64,000 bases of DNA from Streptomyces sp. NRRL F-6492 (GCF_001280125.1 NZ_LGEG01000216.1:1-64000); one strand, 5' to 3'. Shown: positions 27,319 to 35,732, numbered from the stretch's first letter. Made by a program: numbers and translations. Notes: a model not told the origin generated them from the sequence alone.

Positions 27319-27513
27319 ATGGCCGTTTCCATTTCTGTGGTGCTGCTCCTGCTGATCCTGGCCGTGATCTTCCTGCGGAACGGCGGTCTGAAGCTCTCGC
27401 ACGCGCTCGTCTGCGCCCTGCTCGGCTTCTTCCTCGCCGGCACCAGCATGGCGCCCACCATCCACGAAGGGGTCGCCGCCACCGCCGACGTGGTCTCCGG
27501 CCTCAAGCCGTGA
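27319..27513 (+). CDS. Small conserved two-helix membrane protein
   Basis: 64 residues with two membrane segments (about 3-20 and 29-45) joined by RNGGLKLSHAL, and a soluble tail MAPTIHEGVAATADVVSGL. Close relatives occur across Streptomyces with no known function. ATG 27319 is chosen; GTG 27310 would be only two bases from the GGAGGG ribosome site. The gap 27197-27318 shows no clear regulatory element. Confidence 0.7.
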   Translation: MAVSISVVLLLLILAVIFLRNGGLKLSHALVCALLGFFLAGTSMAPTIHEGVAATADVVSGLKP

Positions 27514-27517
27514 CCCG

Positions 27518-27555
27518 CGGGGCCGCCCGGGGAGCACGGACCCGGAGCGGCCCCG
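27518..27555. terminator. Possible bidirectional terminator
   Basis: CGGGGCCGC (27518-27526) pairs with GCGGCCCCG (27547-27555) between convergent genes. Loop of 20 bases, so moderate support. Confidence 0.4.
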
Positions 27556-27561
27556 TACCGC

Positions 27562-28356
27562 TCACTCCATCTCGGGCATGTCGCCCACCGTGGTCCTCAT
27601 GTCGATCACGGCGAAGGCGGCCCCCTGCGGGTCCAGGACGGCCGCGAACCGGCCGAACGGGCTGTCCATCGGCCCGAACACCTTCCGCCCGGAGAGCCGC
27701 TCCGCCGCCTCGACGGCCTTGTCGCAGTTGTCGACGGCGAAGTAGACCTGGATGTACGAGGGGACCTCCGGCGGGAAGTCCCCGGTCATCGTCATCCGTC
27801 CGAGGACCGGGTCGTCCCCCAGGTCGAAGAGCCGGTAGTCGACCTCCGCGTCCTTGATCCTCTTCGAGCCGTAGCCGAAGACGGACGTGAAGAAGGCGTC
27901 GGACTTCTCCGGCTCCCGGGTGAACACCTCCGCCCAGGCGTACGAACCGGTCTCGCCCTCCAGCTCGAAGCCCTGGTGCGCGCCCGGCTGCCAGACGCCG
28001 AACACGACGCCCGCGGGGTCCCGGGCGAGGCACATCGTCCCGGAGTCGCCGATCCGCATCGGCTCCATCAGGACGGTGCCGCCCGCGGTCCGGATCCGCT
28101 CCGCCGTCGCGGCGGCGTCCGGCGAGGAGAAGTACAGACACCAGGCCGACTGCGGCGGCGTGTCCTGCCCCGGCATCGGCGGGACGACGGCCGCGACCGC
28201 CTTCCCGTTCTTGTAGGCCTGGGTGTAGTCGCCGAACTCCGTGGAGGCCTCGGCGAAGGTCCAGCCGAGCACGTCGGCGTAGAACGTCTTGGCGCCCTCG
28301 GCGTCGGTGAACATCGCATCGGTCCAGATCGGCGTGCCCTCGGGTCGTGCGGCCAT
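27562..28356 (-). CDS. Two-domain VOC family protein
   Basis: 264 residues with two tandem VOC modules: WTDAMFTDAEGAKTFYADVL in the first, AWAEVFTREPEKSDAFFTSV in the second, ending FAVIDMRTTVGDMPEME. Family members include CFP30B-type and hydroxylase-like proteins; substrate unknown. ATG 28356 was chosen because the homologous region begins at PIWTDAMF; the frame extends back to 28401. Confidence 0.87.
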   Translation of the reverse strand: MAARPEGTPIWTDAMFTDAEGAKTFYADVLGWTFAEASTEFGDYTQAYKNGKAVAAVVPPMPGQDTPPQSAWCLYFSSPDAAATAERIRTAGGTVLMEPMRIGDSGTMCLARDPAGVVFGVWQPGAHQGFELEGETGSYAWAEVFTREPEKSDAFFTSVFGYGSKRIKDAEVDYRLFDLGDDPVLGRMTMTGDFPPEVPSYIQVYFAVDNCDKAVEAAERLSGRKVFGPMDSPFGRFAAVLDPQGAAFAVIDMRTTVGDMPEME

Positions 28357-28459
28357 GACGGTGACTCTTTTCCGGTCGATGACGTGCTTCCTGTGAGCCA
28401 CGCTAGCCAGGGCCGCCGCACCCCGCTCGGCGACGCCGCACGGCTGCGATCATGGACGG

Positions 28460-29155
28460 ATGGAGACGATCGCGGGGGACGGGATGATCGCCGTCCGGCG
28501 GGGGCGGGTCACCCTGTCGGACCGGCGCACGGAGCACCGCTGGACGGTCGACGTCGGCCCGTACGCCCTGGCCGACGCCCCCGTCACGGGGGAGCTGTAC
28601 GAGCGGGTCACGGGGCCCCGGCCGGGCGCCGCGCACGGCGGCCGGCTCCCGGTCGAAGGGGTCTCCTGGGGCGACGCGGTCCGCTTCTGCAACGCCCTCT
28701 CCGCCCGCGACGGCCTCACCCCCGCCTACCGGATCCCGGCGGACCGCGCGGACGGAGCCGACGGCGCGGAGGGGACCGAGTGGGACCGGGACGCCGACGG
28801 GTACCGGCTGCCCACCGAGGCCGAGTGGGAGCACGCCTGCCGCGCCGGCACCACGGAGGCCCGCTACGGCCCGCTCGACGACATCGCCTGGCACCGGGGG
28901 AACTCCGGGGAGCGCCCCCACGAGGTGCGCGGCCGCCTCCCCAACGCCTGGGGCCTCCACGACATGCTGGGCAACGTCTGGGAGTGGTGCTGGGACCTGT
29001 ACGACCCCGAGGTCTACGGCGCCTACCGGGTGCTGCGCGGCGGCGGCTGGTTCGACGAGCACTGGAGCTGCCGCGCCTCGGTGCGCCGGCGCAGCCACCC
29101 CACCCTCCGCATCGACGACGTCGGCTTCCGCGTCGCCCGCACCCTGCCCGGCTGA
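28460..29155 (+). CDS. SUMF1/formylglycine-generating-enzyme-like protein lacking the cysteine pair
   Basis: 231 residues of the SUMF1 fold: VEGVSWGDAVRFCNALS, YRLPTEAEWEHACRAGT, DMLGNVWEWCWDLYD, VLRGGGWFDEHWSC and GFRVAR. True formylglycine-generating enzymes have two active-site cysteines near the C-terminal CHRSYC-type motif; here that segment is WSCRASVRRRSHP with one Cys. So a sulfatase-activating role is unlikely; sulfoxide-synthase-like or ligand-binding roles are open. Confidence 0.82.
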   Translation: METIAGDGMIAVRRGRVTLSDRRTEHRWTVDVGPYALADAPVTGELYERVTGPRPGAAHGGRLPVEGVSWGDAVRFCNALSARDGLTPAYRIPADRADGADGAEGTEWDRDADGYRLPTEAEWEHACRAGTTEARYGPLDDIAWHRGNSGERPHEVRGRLPNAWGLHDMLGNVWEWCWDLYDPEVYGAYRVLRGGGWFDEHWSCRASVRRRSHPTLRIDDVGFRVARTLPG

Positions 29156-29173
29156 GGAGACCGGACCCCGGCG

Positions 29174-29674
29174 TCAGCCGGGCAGCCGGCCCATCGCGTA
29201 CCGGTGGAACGGGCCGTCCGGGATCGGCAGGTCGGGACGCCACGTCCGCAGCACCTGGGCCGACGGCAGGAACAGCGCCTCCGGCAGCCGGTCCGGGTCC
29301 GTCCACTCCCAGCGCTCGATCTTGTCGGGCTCGGTCACGGCCGGCGTTCCGCCGAAGACGCCCACGGCCGTGGCCACGGTCATCCGGGTCATGCGGTCGG
29401 ACGTGACCGAGTCCAGGAGCAGCCCCAGGACCTCCACGTCGGCCGCGTCCGCGACGAGCGACGTCTCCTCGGCCAGCTCGCGGACCGCCGCGGCCTCCAC
29501 GGACTCGCCCGGCTCGACCTTGCCGCCCGGCAGCTCCCACACCCCGGAGCGGTGGAGGCCGAGGAGGACCCGGCCGGAGCCGTCGGTCACGACGACCCCC
29601 GCCCCGAGGGAGGCGTGGGCGGAGGGCGGCTGGACGTTGCGCGGGGCTGCGGCCGCCCGCTCGGAGGTGGTCAT
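29174..29674 (-). CDS. NUDIX hydrolase
   Basis: 166 residues. Nudix box GGKVEPGESVEAAAVRELAE continuing EETSL, matching GX5EX7REUXEEXGU except Ser at the final Gly, a common variant. Hydrolyses a nucleoside-diphosphate-linked compound; the preceding SGVWELPGG is MutT-like. Convergent with the SUMF1-like gene 18 bp away. Confidence 0.9.
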   Translation of the reverse strand: MTTSERAAAAPRNVQPPSAHASLGAGVVVTDGSGRVLLGLHRSGVWELPGGKVEPGESVEAAAVRELAEETSLVADAADVEVLGLLLDSVTSDRMTRMTVATAVGVFGGTPAVTEPDKIERWEWTDPDRLPEALFLPSAQVLRTWRPDLPIPDGPFHRYAMGRLPG

Positions 29675-29698
29675 GGCACCCCTTCTACCAGTCCTCCC

Positions 29699-30640
29699 TC
29701 AACCGGCGGGCACCGGGGGGACCACCGCCACCGGGCAGTGGGCCTCGTGCAGCACGGCGTGGGCGACGGAACCGACGAGCAGCGAGCCGAAGTGGTGCCG
29801 GTGGTGCCGCCCCACGACCACCAGGCCCGCGTCCCGCGAGCCCTCCACGAGCCGTCCCGCCGCGTCCCCCGGCACCACCACCGGGCGCAGCTCCACGTCG
29901 GGCCACCGCGCGGCGAAGGGCCGCAGACGCTCCTCCTGCTCCCGCTCCGCCTCCCGCAGGAGTTCCTCGGCGTCGTTCGCGAGGGGCAGCGGGGGCGGCA
30001 CCTGGAGCGCCGGGGACGGCACGGCGAGCAGGGCGCCCTGCGGCGGGGGCAGCCGGAACGCGGTCACGGCCTCCAGGGGCACGCCCCGGTGGCGGGCCTC
30101 CTCGAAGGCGAAGGCCGGCACCTCGTCCGGGGTCTCCTCCGGATGCAGGCCCAGGAGCACCCGGCCCGCCCCCCGCCCGTCCTCCGGGACGGCCGTACGG
30201 GCCTCGTGGGGGACGACGACGAGCGGACAGGGCGCGCTCGCGGCCAGGGTGCGGCTCGTCGAGCCGAGCAGCAGGCTCGCGAAGCCGCCGCGGCCCCGGG
30301 AGCCGGTCACCAGGAGGCGGGCGCCCCGGGCGACCGCCGCCAGGGCGTCGGTCACGGACCCGTCGAGGGACGCGTACCGCACCGGGACGCGGGGCCCGCG
30401 CCGCTCCATCCCGGCCGCCACGCCGTTCAGCACCGTGTCGGGAAGCTCGGGCGCCGGGCCCGGGGACTGGACGCGGGCCGTGCCGAGTCGCAGCTCCTCG
30501 GACCGGACGTGGGCCACGACCAGCGGGGAGCCGGTGCCCTCCGCGGTGCGCAGGGCCCACTCCAGGACCCTCGGGCCGTGCTCGGACCCGTCCACGCAGA
30601 CGACGACCGGCGGCCGGTGCGCGGGGTTCGTGTCACTCAT
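29699..30640 (-). CDS. Universal stress protein with two USP domains
   Basis: 313 residues, tandem UspA domains. Domain 1: VVVCVDGSEHGPRVLEWA and ATP-loop GSRGRGGFASLLLGSTSR. Domain 2 starts about residue 155 and ends VVVGRHHRHHFGSLLVGSVA. Likely an ATP-binding stress regulator. The gene ends 25 bp from the Nudix start, so both may share a transcript. Confidence 0.9.
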   Translation of the reverse strand: MSDTNPAHRPPVVVCVDGSEHGPRVLEWALRTAEGTGSPLVVAHVRSEELRLGTARVQSPGPAPELPDTVLNGVAAGMERRGPRVPVRYASLDGSVTDALAAVARGARLLVTGSRGRGGFASLLLGSTSRTLAASAPCPLVVVPHEARTAVPEDGRGAGRVLLGLHPEETPDEVPAFAFEEARHRGVPLEAVTAFRLPPPQGALLAVPSPALQVPPPLPLANDAEELLREAEREQEERLRPFAARWPDVELRPVVVPGDAAGRLVEGSRDAGLVVVGRHHRHHFGSLLVGSVAHAVLHEAHCPVAVVPPVPAG

Positions 30641-30725
30641 GAGGGGATGACTCCCTCACCGGCCCCCGCGCCACACCGGTCCGGCCCGGTCGTGACCGGG
30701 CCGGAGGAGGGGTGCGGGAGGGACG

Positions 30726-30828
30726 GCGCGGGAGGCCGGGCCTCCCGCGTGGAAGGCCGGGGTTCCCGCGCGAAAAGCCGGGACCCCGCGCGGAAGGTCA
30801 GGCCTCCCGGTGGAAGGTCAGGCCTCCT
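30726..30828. repeat. Five degenerate ~20-bp repeats at the DUF5997 3' end
   Basis: Units of the form GCG-GGAAGGCCGGG-CCTCCC recur about every 20 bp; the last copies (GGAAGGTCAGGCCTCC, twice) run into the final codons of DUF5997. Each unit is partly self-complementary, so the tract can fold into hairpins and may act as the terminator. Confidence 0.7.
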
Positions 30829-31216
30829 GCGCGCGGCGCGCCCGCTCCTCGTCGCGCTCCTTGATGCGGGCGGTCTCCTTGCGGACCTCCGCCTGGGTGG
30901 CCCGCTCCTTCCGGAGCCACTCGGGGAACTCCTGCTTGAGCGCCTCGATCTGCTCGGTGGTGAGGGGCTCGGTGATGCCGCCGCGCGCGAGACCGGCGAT
31001 GGAGACGCCCAGCTTCGACGCGACCACCGGGCGGGGGTGCGGGCCGTTCTTCCGGAGCTCCTGGAGCCAGGCGGGCGGGTTCGCCTGGAGCTCGTTCAGC
31101 TCGGTGCGCGAGACGACACCCTCCTGGAACTTCGCGGGGGTGGACTCGAGGTACACACCCAGCTTCTTCGCCGCGGTCGCGGGCTTCATCGTCTGGGTGT
31201 TCTGGTGCGACGTCAT
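30818..31216 (-). CDS. DUF5997 family protein
   Basis: 132 residues, basic and soluble, starting MTSHQNTQTMKPATAAKKLG and containing PPAWLQELRKNGPHPRPVVA and a helical Glu/Arg-rich C-terminus. Recognised as DUF5997, conserved in actinobacteria. It is commonly found divergent from a LysR-effector-domain protein, as here. Function unknown; the first helix resembles a DNA- or nucleotide-binding segment. Confidence 0.85.
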   Translation of the reverse strand: MTSHQNTQTMKPATAAKKLGVYLESTPAKFQEGVVSRTELNELQANPPAWLQELRKNGPHPRPVVASKLGVSIAGLARGGITEPLTTEQIEALKQEFPEWLRKERATQAEVRKETARIKERDEERARRAQEA

Positions 31217-31279
31217 GTGACCAGGGTATCGAGCATGTGGACGGACTCCGACCACGGCGGCTACCGGTAACCTGGCGGA

Positions 31280-32131
31280 GTGACAGGCACGGACGCTTCC
31301 TCCTCGGACCCCCTCCCGGACTCCCCCTCCGGCTCCTCCCCGGGGACCCCCTCGTTCCGGCTCGCGTACGTGCCGGGCGTGACCCCCTCGAAGTGGGTGC
31401 GGATCTGGCACGAGCGCCTGCCCGACGTGCCGCTGACCCTCCACGCCGTGACCCCGGCCGAGGCGTTCGGCGCGCTCCGGGAGGGCGCGGCGGACGCGGG
31501 CCTCGTCCGGCTGCCCGTCGACGGGGACGACCTCAGCGCGATCCCGCTCTACACGGAGACGACGGTCGTCGTCGTCCCCAAGGACCACCTGTTCGCGGAG
31601 GTCGAGCAGGTGTCGGCGGAGGACCTCGCCGACGAACTCGTCCTGCACCCCCTCGACGACACCCTCGGCTGGGAGCGCCCGCCGGGCCGTCCGGCGTTCG
31701 AGCGCCCGGCGACCACCGCCGACGCGGTCGAACTGGTCGCGGCCGGGGTCGGCCTGCTCGCCGTCCCCCAGTCGCTCGCCCGGCTGCACCACCGCAAGGA
31801 CCTCACCTACCGGACGCTCGACGGCGTCCCGCAGTCGCGCGTCGCCCTGTCGTGGCCGGCCGCCGACGAGGCCCCCGACCTGGTGGAGGAGTTCATCGGC
31901 ATCGTGCGCGGCCGGACGGTGAACAGCACCCGGGGCCGCCGCGCCGAGGAGCGCAAGGGCCAGAAGGAGCAGAAGCCCGCCAAGTCCGGGAAGCCCGCCA
32001 AGACCGGGTCGGGCTCCCGTACGGCGGGACGGCCCGCGGCCCGCAAGGGCGGCGGCACCTCCGGCCGGGGCGCCGGGGGCTCCGGCTCCGCGCGCGGCGG
32101 CCGGAGCGGAAAGCCCCGCCGCAGGTCCTGA
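31280..32131 (+). CDS. LysR-type effector domain protein without HTH, with basic tail
   Basis: 283 residues. From about 26 to 210 it is a LysR substrate-binding fold (FRLAYVPGVTPSKWVRIW, ADAGLVRLPVDGDD, VAAGVGLLAVPQSLARLHH). There is no winged-helix DNA-binding domain: the N-terminus is a short Ser/Pro leader. The last ~75 residues are a Lys/Arg/Gly/Ser tail (EQKPAKSGKPAKTGSGSR) that could bind nucleic acid non-specifically. Divergent from DUF5997; the two may form one sensor unit. Confidence 0.82.
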   Translation: MTGTDASSSDPLPDSPSGSSPGTPSFRLAYVPGVTPSKWVRIWHERLPDVPLTLHAVTPAEAFGALREGAADAGLVRLPVDGDDLSAIPLYTETTVVVVPKDHLFAEVEQVSAEDLADELVLHPLDDTLGWERPPGRPAFERPATTADAVELVAAGVGLLAVPQSLARLHHRKDLTYRTLDGVPQSRVALSWPAADEAPDLVEEFIGIVRGRTVNSTRGRRAEERKGQKEQKPAKSGKPAKTGSGSRTAGRPAARKGGGTSGRGAGGSGSARGGRSGKPRRRS

Positions 32132-32209
32132 GCCTCCGCCGGGCCGGGGTGTCCGGACGGCGGACACCCCCCGTCCGCCGCGCGCGCCCTCGCCATACTG
32201 ACCCCTCCT

Positions 32210-32263
32210 GATCACACGGATCACACGGATCGACCGGATCACGTGGATCGCACCGATCACACA
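32210..32263 (+). repeat. Six 9-bp tandem repeats abutting the SD of the Cyt-like gene
   Basis: Unit GATCACACG (32210, 32219), then variants GATCGACCG, GATCACGTG, GATCGCACC and GATCACACA, each nine bases, ending where the GGAGGAG ribosome site begins. All copies keep GATC. Confidence 0.9.
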
Positions 32264-32272
32264 GGAGGAGCT

Positions 32273-32851
32273 TTGGCCGCCAGTTTCAGGACCGTCGTCG
32301 AGGTGGGCCCGGACCACCTCGACCAGGCCCGGTCCATCGACCGGGTGTTCCAGGAGGCGATCGCCCCGGCGACCGTCAACTTCGACTTCGAGGCGATACG
32401 GGAGGCGGCCGCCGCCGTCCCCGACAGCACCGTGGTGCGGATGGTCAGGGGCTGGGGGCTCCAGGAGCACGCCCCCGTCCTGGTCATGGTCCTCTCCCTC
32501 AAGGAGGCCGTCCGGCAGGCGCTCCCGCCCGAGTGCGCGGACGCCGGCTTCTGGGCCACCGTCGAGCGGGAGCTCGTCGCGGCCTTCACGGGGCTCGCCG
32601 CCCAGGAGGGCCGGCCCGGACTCTCCTTCTACGAGGAGTCCGGGGAGCGCACCCGCTTCTACCGGGACCTGTTCTTCGCCCTCCAGGACGAGGAGACCGG
32701 GGAGCACATGTACGCCCTGGCCTTCTGCGTGGACGTGACCGTCGAACTGCCGAAGGCGGAGGCCGTCGCGCTCGGCCTGACGGACGTCGTCCCCTTCGCG
32801 GTGCGGCTGAACGCCATCGTGATCCGCCAGACCCTGGACCTCGCGGCCTGA
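32273..32851 (+). CDS. Cyt-type cytolytic delta-endotoxin homologue
   Basis: 192 residues, no signal peptide. Residues 93-189 follow Bacillus thuringiensis Cyt toxins closely in order and spacing: FW..V...L..AFTGLAAQ, then FYEESGERTRFYRDLFFALQ, DEETGEHMYAL, and a final V.LNAIVIRQTL; Cyt1Aa has AVTNTFTNLNTQ, TNYTYNVLFAIQ and TGGVMY in the same places. The N-terminal part (RSIDRVFQEAIAP, VLVMVLSLKEAVRQAL) fits the Cyt helical layers. Cyt toxins are stored protoxins that insert into lipid membranes. Start is TTG 32273 after AGGAGG. Role here unknown. Confidence 0.75.
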   Translation: MAASFRTVVEVGPDHLDQARSIDRVFQEAIAPATVNFDFEAIREAAAAVPDSTVVRMVRGWGLQEHAPVLVMVLSLKEAVRQALPPECADAGFWATVERELVAAFTGLAAQEGRPGLSFYEESGERTRFYRDLFFALQDEETGEHMYALAFCVDVTVELPKAEAVALGLTDVVPFAVRLNAIVIRQTLDLAA

Positions 32852-32923
32852 CGGACCGCCCCGGCACACCCCCGTGCCACCGGGGCACCCACCGGCCCGC
32901 CGTCCCGGGCCGGACCCCGTACC

Positions 32924-32955
32924 CGCGTGGCACCGGATCCGCGTGGCACCGGATC
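32924..32955. repeat. Two exact 16-bp direct repeats
   Basis: CGCGTGGCACCGGATC is repeated head to tail at 32924 and 32940 in the gap between two convergent genes. Confidence 0.9.
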
Positions 32956-32986
32956 CGCGGTACCGGCCGTGAAGGCGGCCCGCCGC

Positions 32987-34654
32987 TCAGACCGGCCGGC
33001 GCCAGCGGCCGCTCCGCGCCGCCGCGACCAGCTCCGGCACCGTGGCGAGCTTGACCCGGGGGCGGCCCGCGTCCCGGCCCCGCGCCCGCTCGGTCCGGTC
33101 GATGGCCGCGAGACCGCGCGCGTCGACGAGCCCCCTGCTGCGGCTCCTGGCCAGCCTGCGGAACTCCGCCGACGTGCCCGTCGGCTTCGGCAGCGCCCCC
33201 GCGACCGCGTCCGCGAGCAGCGTCCCGACCGTCTCCTCCGCGCACGCCCGGTTGGCCCCGATGCCGCCGGAGGGCCCGCGCTTGATCCAGCCCACGACGT
33301 AGCCGCCCGCCAGACCGGCGATCCGCCCGCCCTCGTGCGGCACGGTGCCCGTCGCCTCGTCGAACGGCAGGCCCGGGAGCGGCACGCCCCGGTAGCCGAC
33401 GGCCCGGACGAGCAGCCCCGCCCCGATCTCCGTACCGGACTCCGCTCCGTCCCCGGTCACCCGGACCGCCCGCACCGCGTCGGTGCCGAGCGCCTCGACC
33501 GGCGCGGAGTGGAAGCGGAGCACGATCCGGCGCCGGTCCGGCGCGGGCGGCCGCGTCCAGTCCACCGCCTCCCGGGCCACGTCCCGCAGGAGCGCCGCCT
33601 TCTCCCCGGCCGCCGCCGCGTCGATCGCGGCGCCGGTGCGCGGGTCCCGGTCGTCGACGACCAGCTCCACGTCCGGGAGGTGCTTCAGGGCGAGCAGCTC
33701 GGAGGAGGTGTACGCGGCGTGCTCGGGGCCCCGGCGGCCGAGCAGCACCACCTCGCGGACCCGGGTGCCGTTCAGGGCGGCGAGGGCGTGGTCGGCGATG
33801 TCCGTGCCCGCGAGGGCGGCCGGGTCCGTGACGAGGACGCGGGCCACGTCGAGCGCCACATTGCCGTTGCCGACCACCACGACCCGCTCGGCGGAGAGCG
33901 GGACGGCGTCCGCGCCGGTCTCCGGGTGCGCGTTGTACCAGGAGACGACGGAGGTCGCGGAGACGCTGCCCGGCAGGTCCTCGCCGGGGATGCCGAGCCG
34001 CCGGTCGGAGGGCGCGCCCACCGCGTAGATCACCGCGTCGTGGTGGGCGGCCAGCTCCTCGGCGGTGACGTCCCGGCCGATCTCCACGCCGAGCCGCATC
34101 CGGACGCGGGGGTGGGAGTGGAAGCGGGCGAAGGTCTCCCCGGCGCCCTTGGTCGCCGGGTGGTCGGGCGCCACGCCGTACCGGACGAGTCCGCCGGCCA
34201 CCGGCAGCCGGTCGATCAGCGTCACCTCGGCGTCGGTGTGCAGGAGCAGGTCCTCCGCGGCGTACATGCCGGCCGGGCCCGTGCCGACGACCGCGACCCG
34301 CAGCGGGGCGAAGTCGGACGGGAGCGAGCGGGGGAAGGAGGGCTCGTCCCAGGGGTGGAAGTTGGGCGAGGCCACGGCGGGGCCGGGCGTGCGGGCCGTG
34401 TCGCCCGTGTAGTACTCCGCGTTGATCGCCTCGTACTCCCGCAGCCGTCCGGTGAGGCGGTCCGCCGGGAAGATCGCGTCGACCGGGCAGGCGTCGGCGC
34501 AGGCACCGCAGTCGATGCAGCTCCTGGGGTCGATGTACAGCATCTCCGTGGTGCCGAAGTCCGGTTCCCCGGGCGCCGGATGGATGCAGTTGACCGGGCA
34601 GACGGCGACGCAGGTCGCGTCGTTGCAGCAGGTCTGGGTGATCGCGTAGGTCAT
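32987..34654 (-). CDS. Ferredoxin-fused FAD/NADPH reductase (FprB type)
   Basis: 555 residues. N-terminal ferredoxin domain with a 7Fe-type first motif (CVAVCPVNC) and a CIDCGACADACPV [4Fe-4S] motif; then adrenodoxin-reductase-like FAD (VAVVGTGPAGMYAAEDLLL) and NADP (VVVVGNGNVALDVARVL) domains. Same build as mycobacterial FprB. Moves electrons from NADPH through FAD to Fe-S clusters. It follows the AurF-like diiron oxygenase by 58 bp on the same strand and is its likely electron source. Confidence 0.92.
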   Translation of the reverse strand: MTYAITQTCCNDATCVAVCPVNCIHPAPGEPDFGTTEMLYIDPRSCIDCGACADACPVDAIFPADRLTGRLREYEAINAEYYTGDTARTPGPAVASPNFHPWDEPSFPRSLPSDFAPLRVAVVGTGPAGMYAAEDLLLHTDAEVTLIDRLPVAGGLVRYGVAPDHPATKGAGETFARFHSHPRVRMRLGVEIGRDVTAEELAAHHDAVIYAVGAPSDRRLGIPGEDLPGSVSATSVVSWYNAHPETGADAVPLSAERVVVVGNGNVALDVARVLVTDPAALAGTDIADHALAALNGTRVREVVLLGRRGPEHAAYTSSELLALKHLPDVELVVDDRDPRTGAAIDAAAAGEKAALLRDVAREAVDWTRPPAPDRRRIVLRFHSAPVEALGTDAVRAVRVTGDGAESGTEIGAGLLVRAVGYRGVPLPGLPFDEATGTVPHEGGRIAGLAGGYVVGWIKRGPSGGIGANRACAEETVGTLLADAVAGALPKPTGTSAEFRRLARSRSRGLVDARGLAAIDRTERARGRDAGRPRVKLATVPELVAAARSGRWRRPV

Positions 34655-34712
34655 GTCGTCGACTCGGTTCGGGTGCGGGGCCCGGGGACGGGCGCGAGGT
34701 GCGGACGCGGGG

Positions 34713-35642
34713 TCAGATCAGGCTGGCGCGCTTGTAGATGAGGAGCGCGGGCCGGGTGAGCAGACGGGCCGAGGCGAGGAACTCCATGAGTCCGGCGCAG
34801 CTGGAGCGCAGCTGGGACTTGTAGTGCTCGTTGGCCGCGGCCTCGCGGCGCGCCCGCTCCGGGTCGAGTCCGGCCTGCGCGTACACGTCGGGGCTGACCA
34901 TGCTGGTGACGATGTAGTACGAGGCGATGGCGACGACCAGGGCGTGGAAGTGGCGGCGGGCCGTGCTCGCCCGCGCGAGGCGGCGGCGCGTCTCGTCCCG
35001 GGCGAACTTCATGTGCCGGGACTCCTCGACGACGTGGATGTTGCTGATGGTGCGCACGAAGGGGGCGACCCGCTCGTCGCGCATCCAGTCGCGCTGCATG
35101 ACGTCGAGGACCTCCTCGGCGACGAGGATCGCGGCGTACGCGGCCTCGCCGAAGCCCACCGTCTTGAAGGCGCGGCCCAGTTCGAGCACCGCGCGGCGCG
35201 GCCGGTAGGCGGGGGCGCCGAGCTTCGCGGAGCCGCGGCCGAACATGATCGAGTGGCGGCACTCGTCCGCGATCTCGGTCAGGGCCCACTGGAACCGGGG
35301 GTCGGTGGGGTCCTTCGCGTACATGTCCCGCAGCACCATCTGCTGGAGGATCATCTCGAACCAGATGCCGGTGCTGGCGACCGACGCGGCCTCCTGCCGG
35401 GTCAGCTCCTTGCGCTGCTCCTCGGTCATCTCGTTCCAGTAGGCCGTGCCGTAGAGGCTGTTCCACTCGGGGCTCTGGCCGTGGAAGTCCTTGTCGAGGG
35501 GGGTGTCCCAGTCCACCTCGGCGGCGGGGTCGTACGAGAGCTTGGCGGCGGACCGGAGCAGCCGTTCGGCGACGTCCGAGGCCGAGACGTTCTCGTCCTC
35601 GGCCCCGTCGTGGCTGCCCGGGCGAACGGTGCTGCTTGCCAT
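34713..35642 (-). CDS. AurF-like diiron oxygenase
   Basis: 309 residues. All-helical di-iron fold with ligand motifs TEIADECRHSIMFGR, ILVAEEVLDVMQRD and HVVEESRHMKFARDE, matching the p-aminobenzoate N-oxygenase AurF family. May hydroxylate amines or act as a desaturase-like oxygenase; substrate not predictable. First gene of a two-gene unit with the ferredoxin reductase. Preceded by two abutting 25-bp palindromes, so tightly repressed transcription is likely. Confidence 0.88.
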   Translation of the reverse strand: MASSTVRPGSHDGAEDENVSASDVAERLLRSAAKLSYDPAAEVDWDTPLDKDFHGQSPEWNSLYGTAYWNEMTEEQRKELTRQEAASVASTGIWFEMILQQMVLRDMYAKDPTDPRFQWALTEIADECRHSIMFGRGSAKLGAPAYRPRRAVLELGRAFKTVGFGEAAYAAILVAEEVLDVMQRDWMRDERVAPFVRTISNIHVVEESRHMKFARDETRRRLARASTARRHFHALVVAIASYYIVTSMVSPDVYAQAGLDPERARREAAANEHYKSQLRSSCAGLMEFLASARLLTRPALLIYKRASLI

Positions 35643-35676
35643 GGTGCGGCTCCTTGGGTCGCGATCGACTCGGAGG

Positions 35677-35726
35677 CTTGTTAGACGTCCCGTCTAGCAA
35701 GCTTGTTAGACGGAACGTATAGCAAG
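35677..35726. promoter_or_regulatory. Two abutting 25-bp palindromic operators before the diiron oxygenase
   Basis: 35677-35701 and 35702-35726 each follow CTTG-N-TAGACG-N3-CG-(T)-NTA-N-CAAG; the first is nearly perfect (TAGACG-TCC-CGTCTA core flanked by CTTG/CAAG) and the second differs in the core right arm. They touch with no spacer. Size and symmetry fit TetR-family repressors binding as paired dimers. No regulator gene is adjacent. Confidence 0.7.
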
Positions 35727-35732
35727 GTGCCC

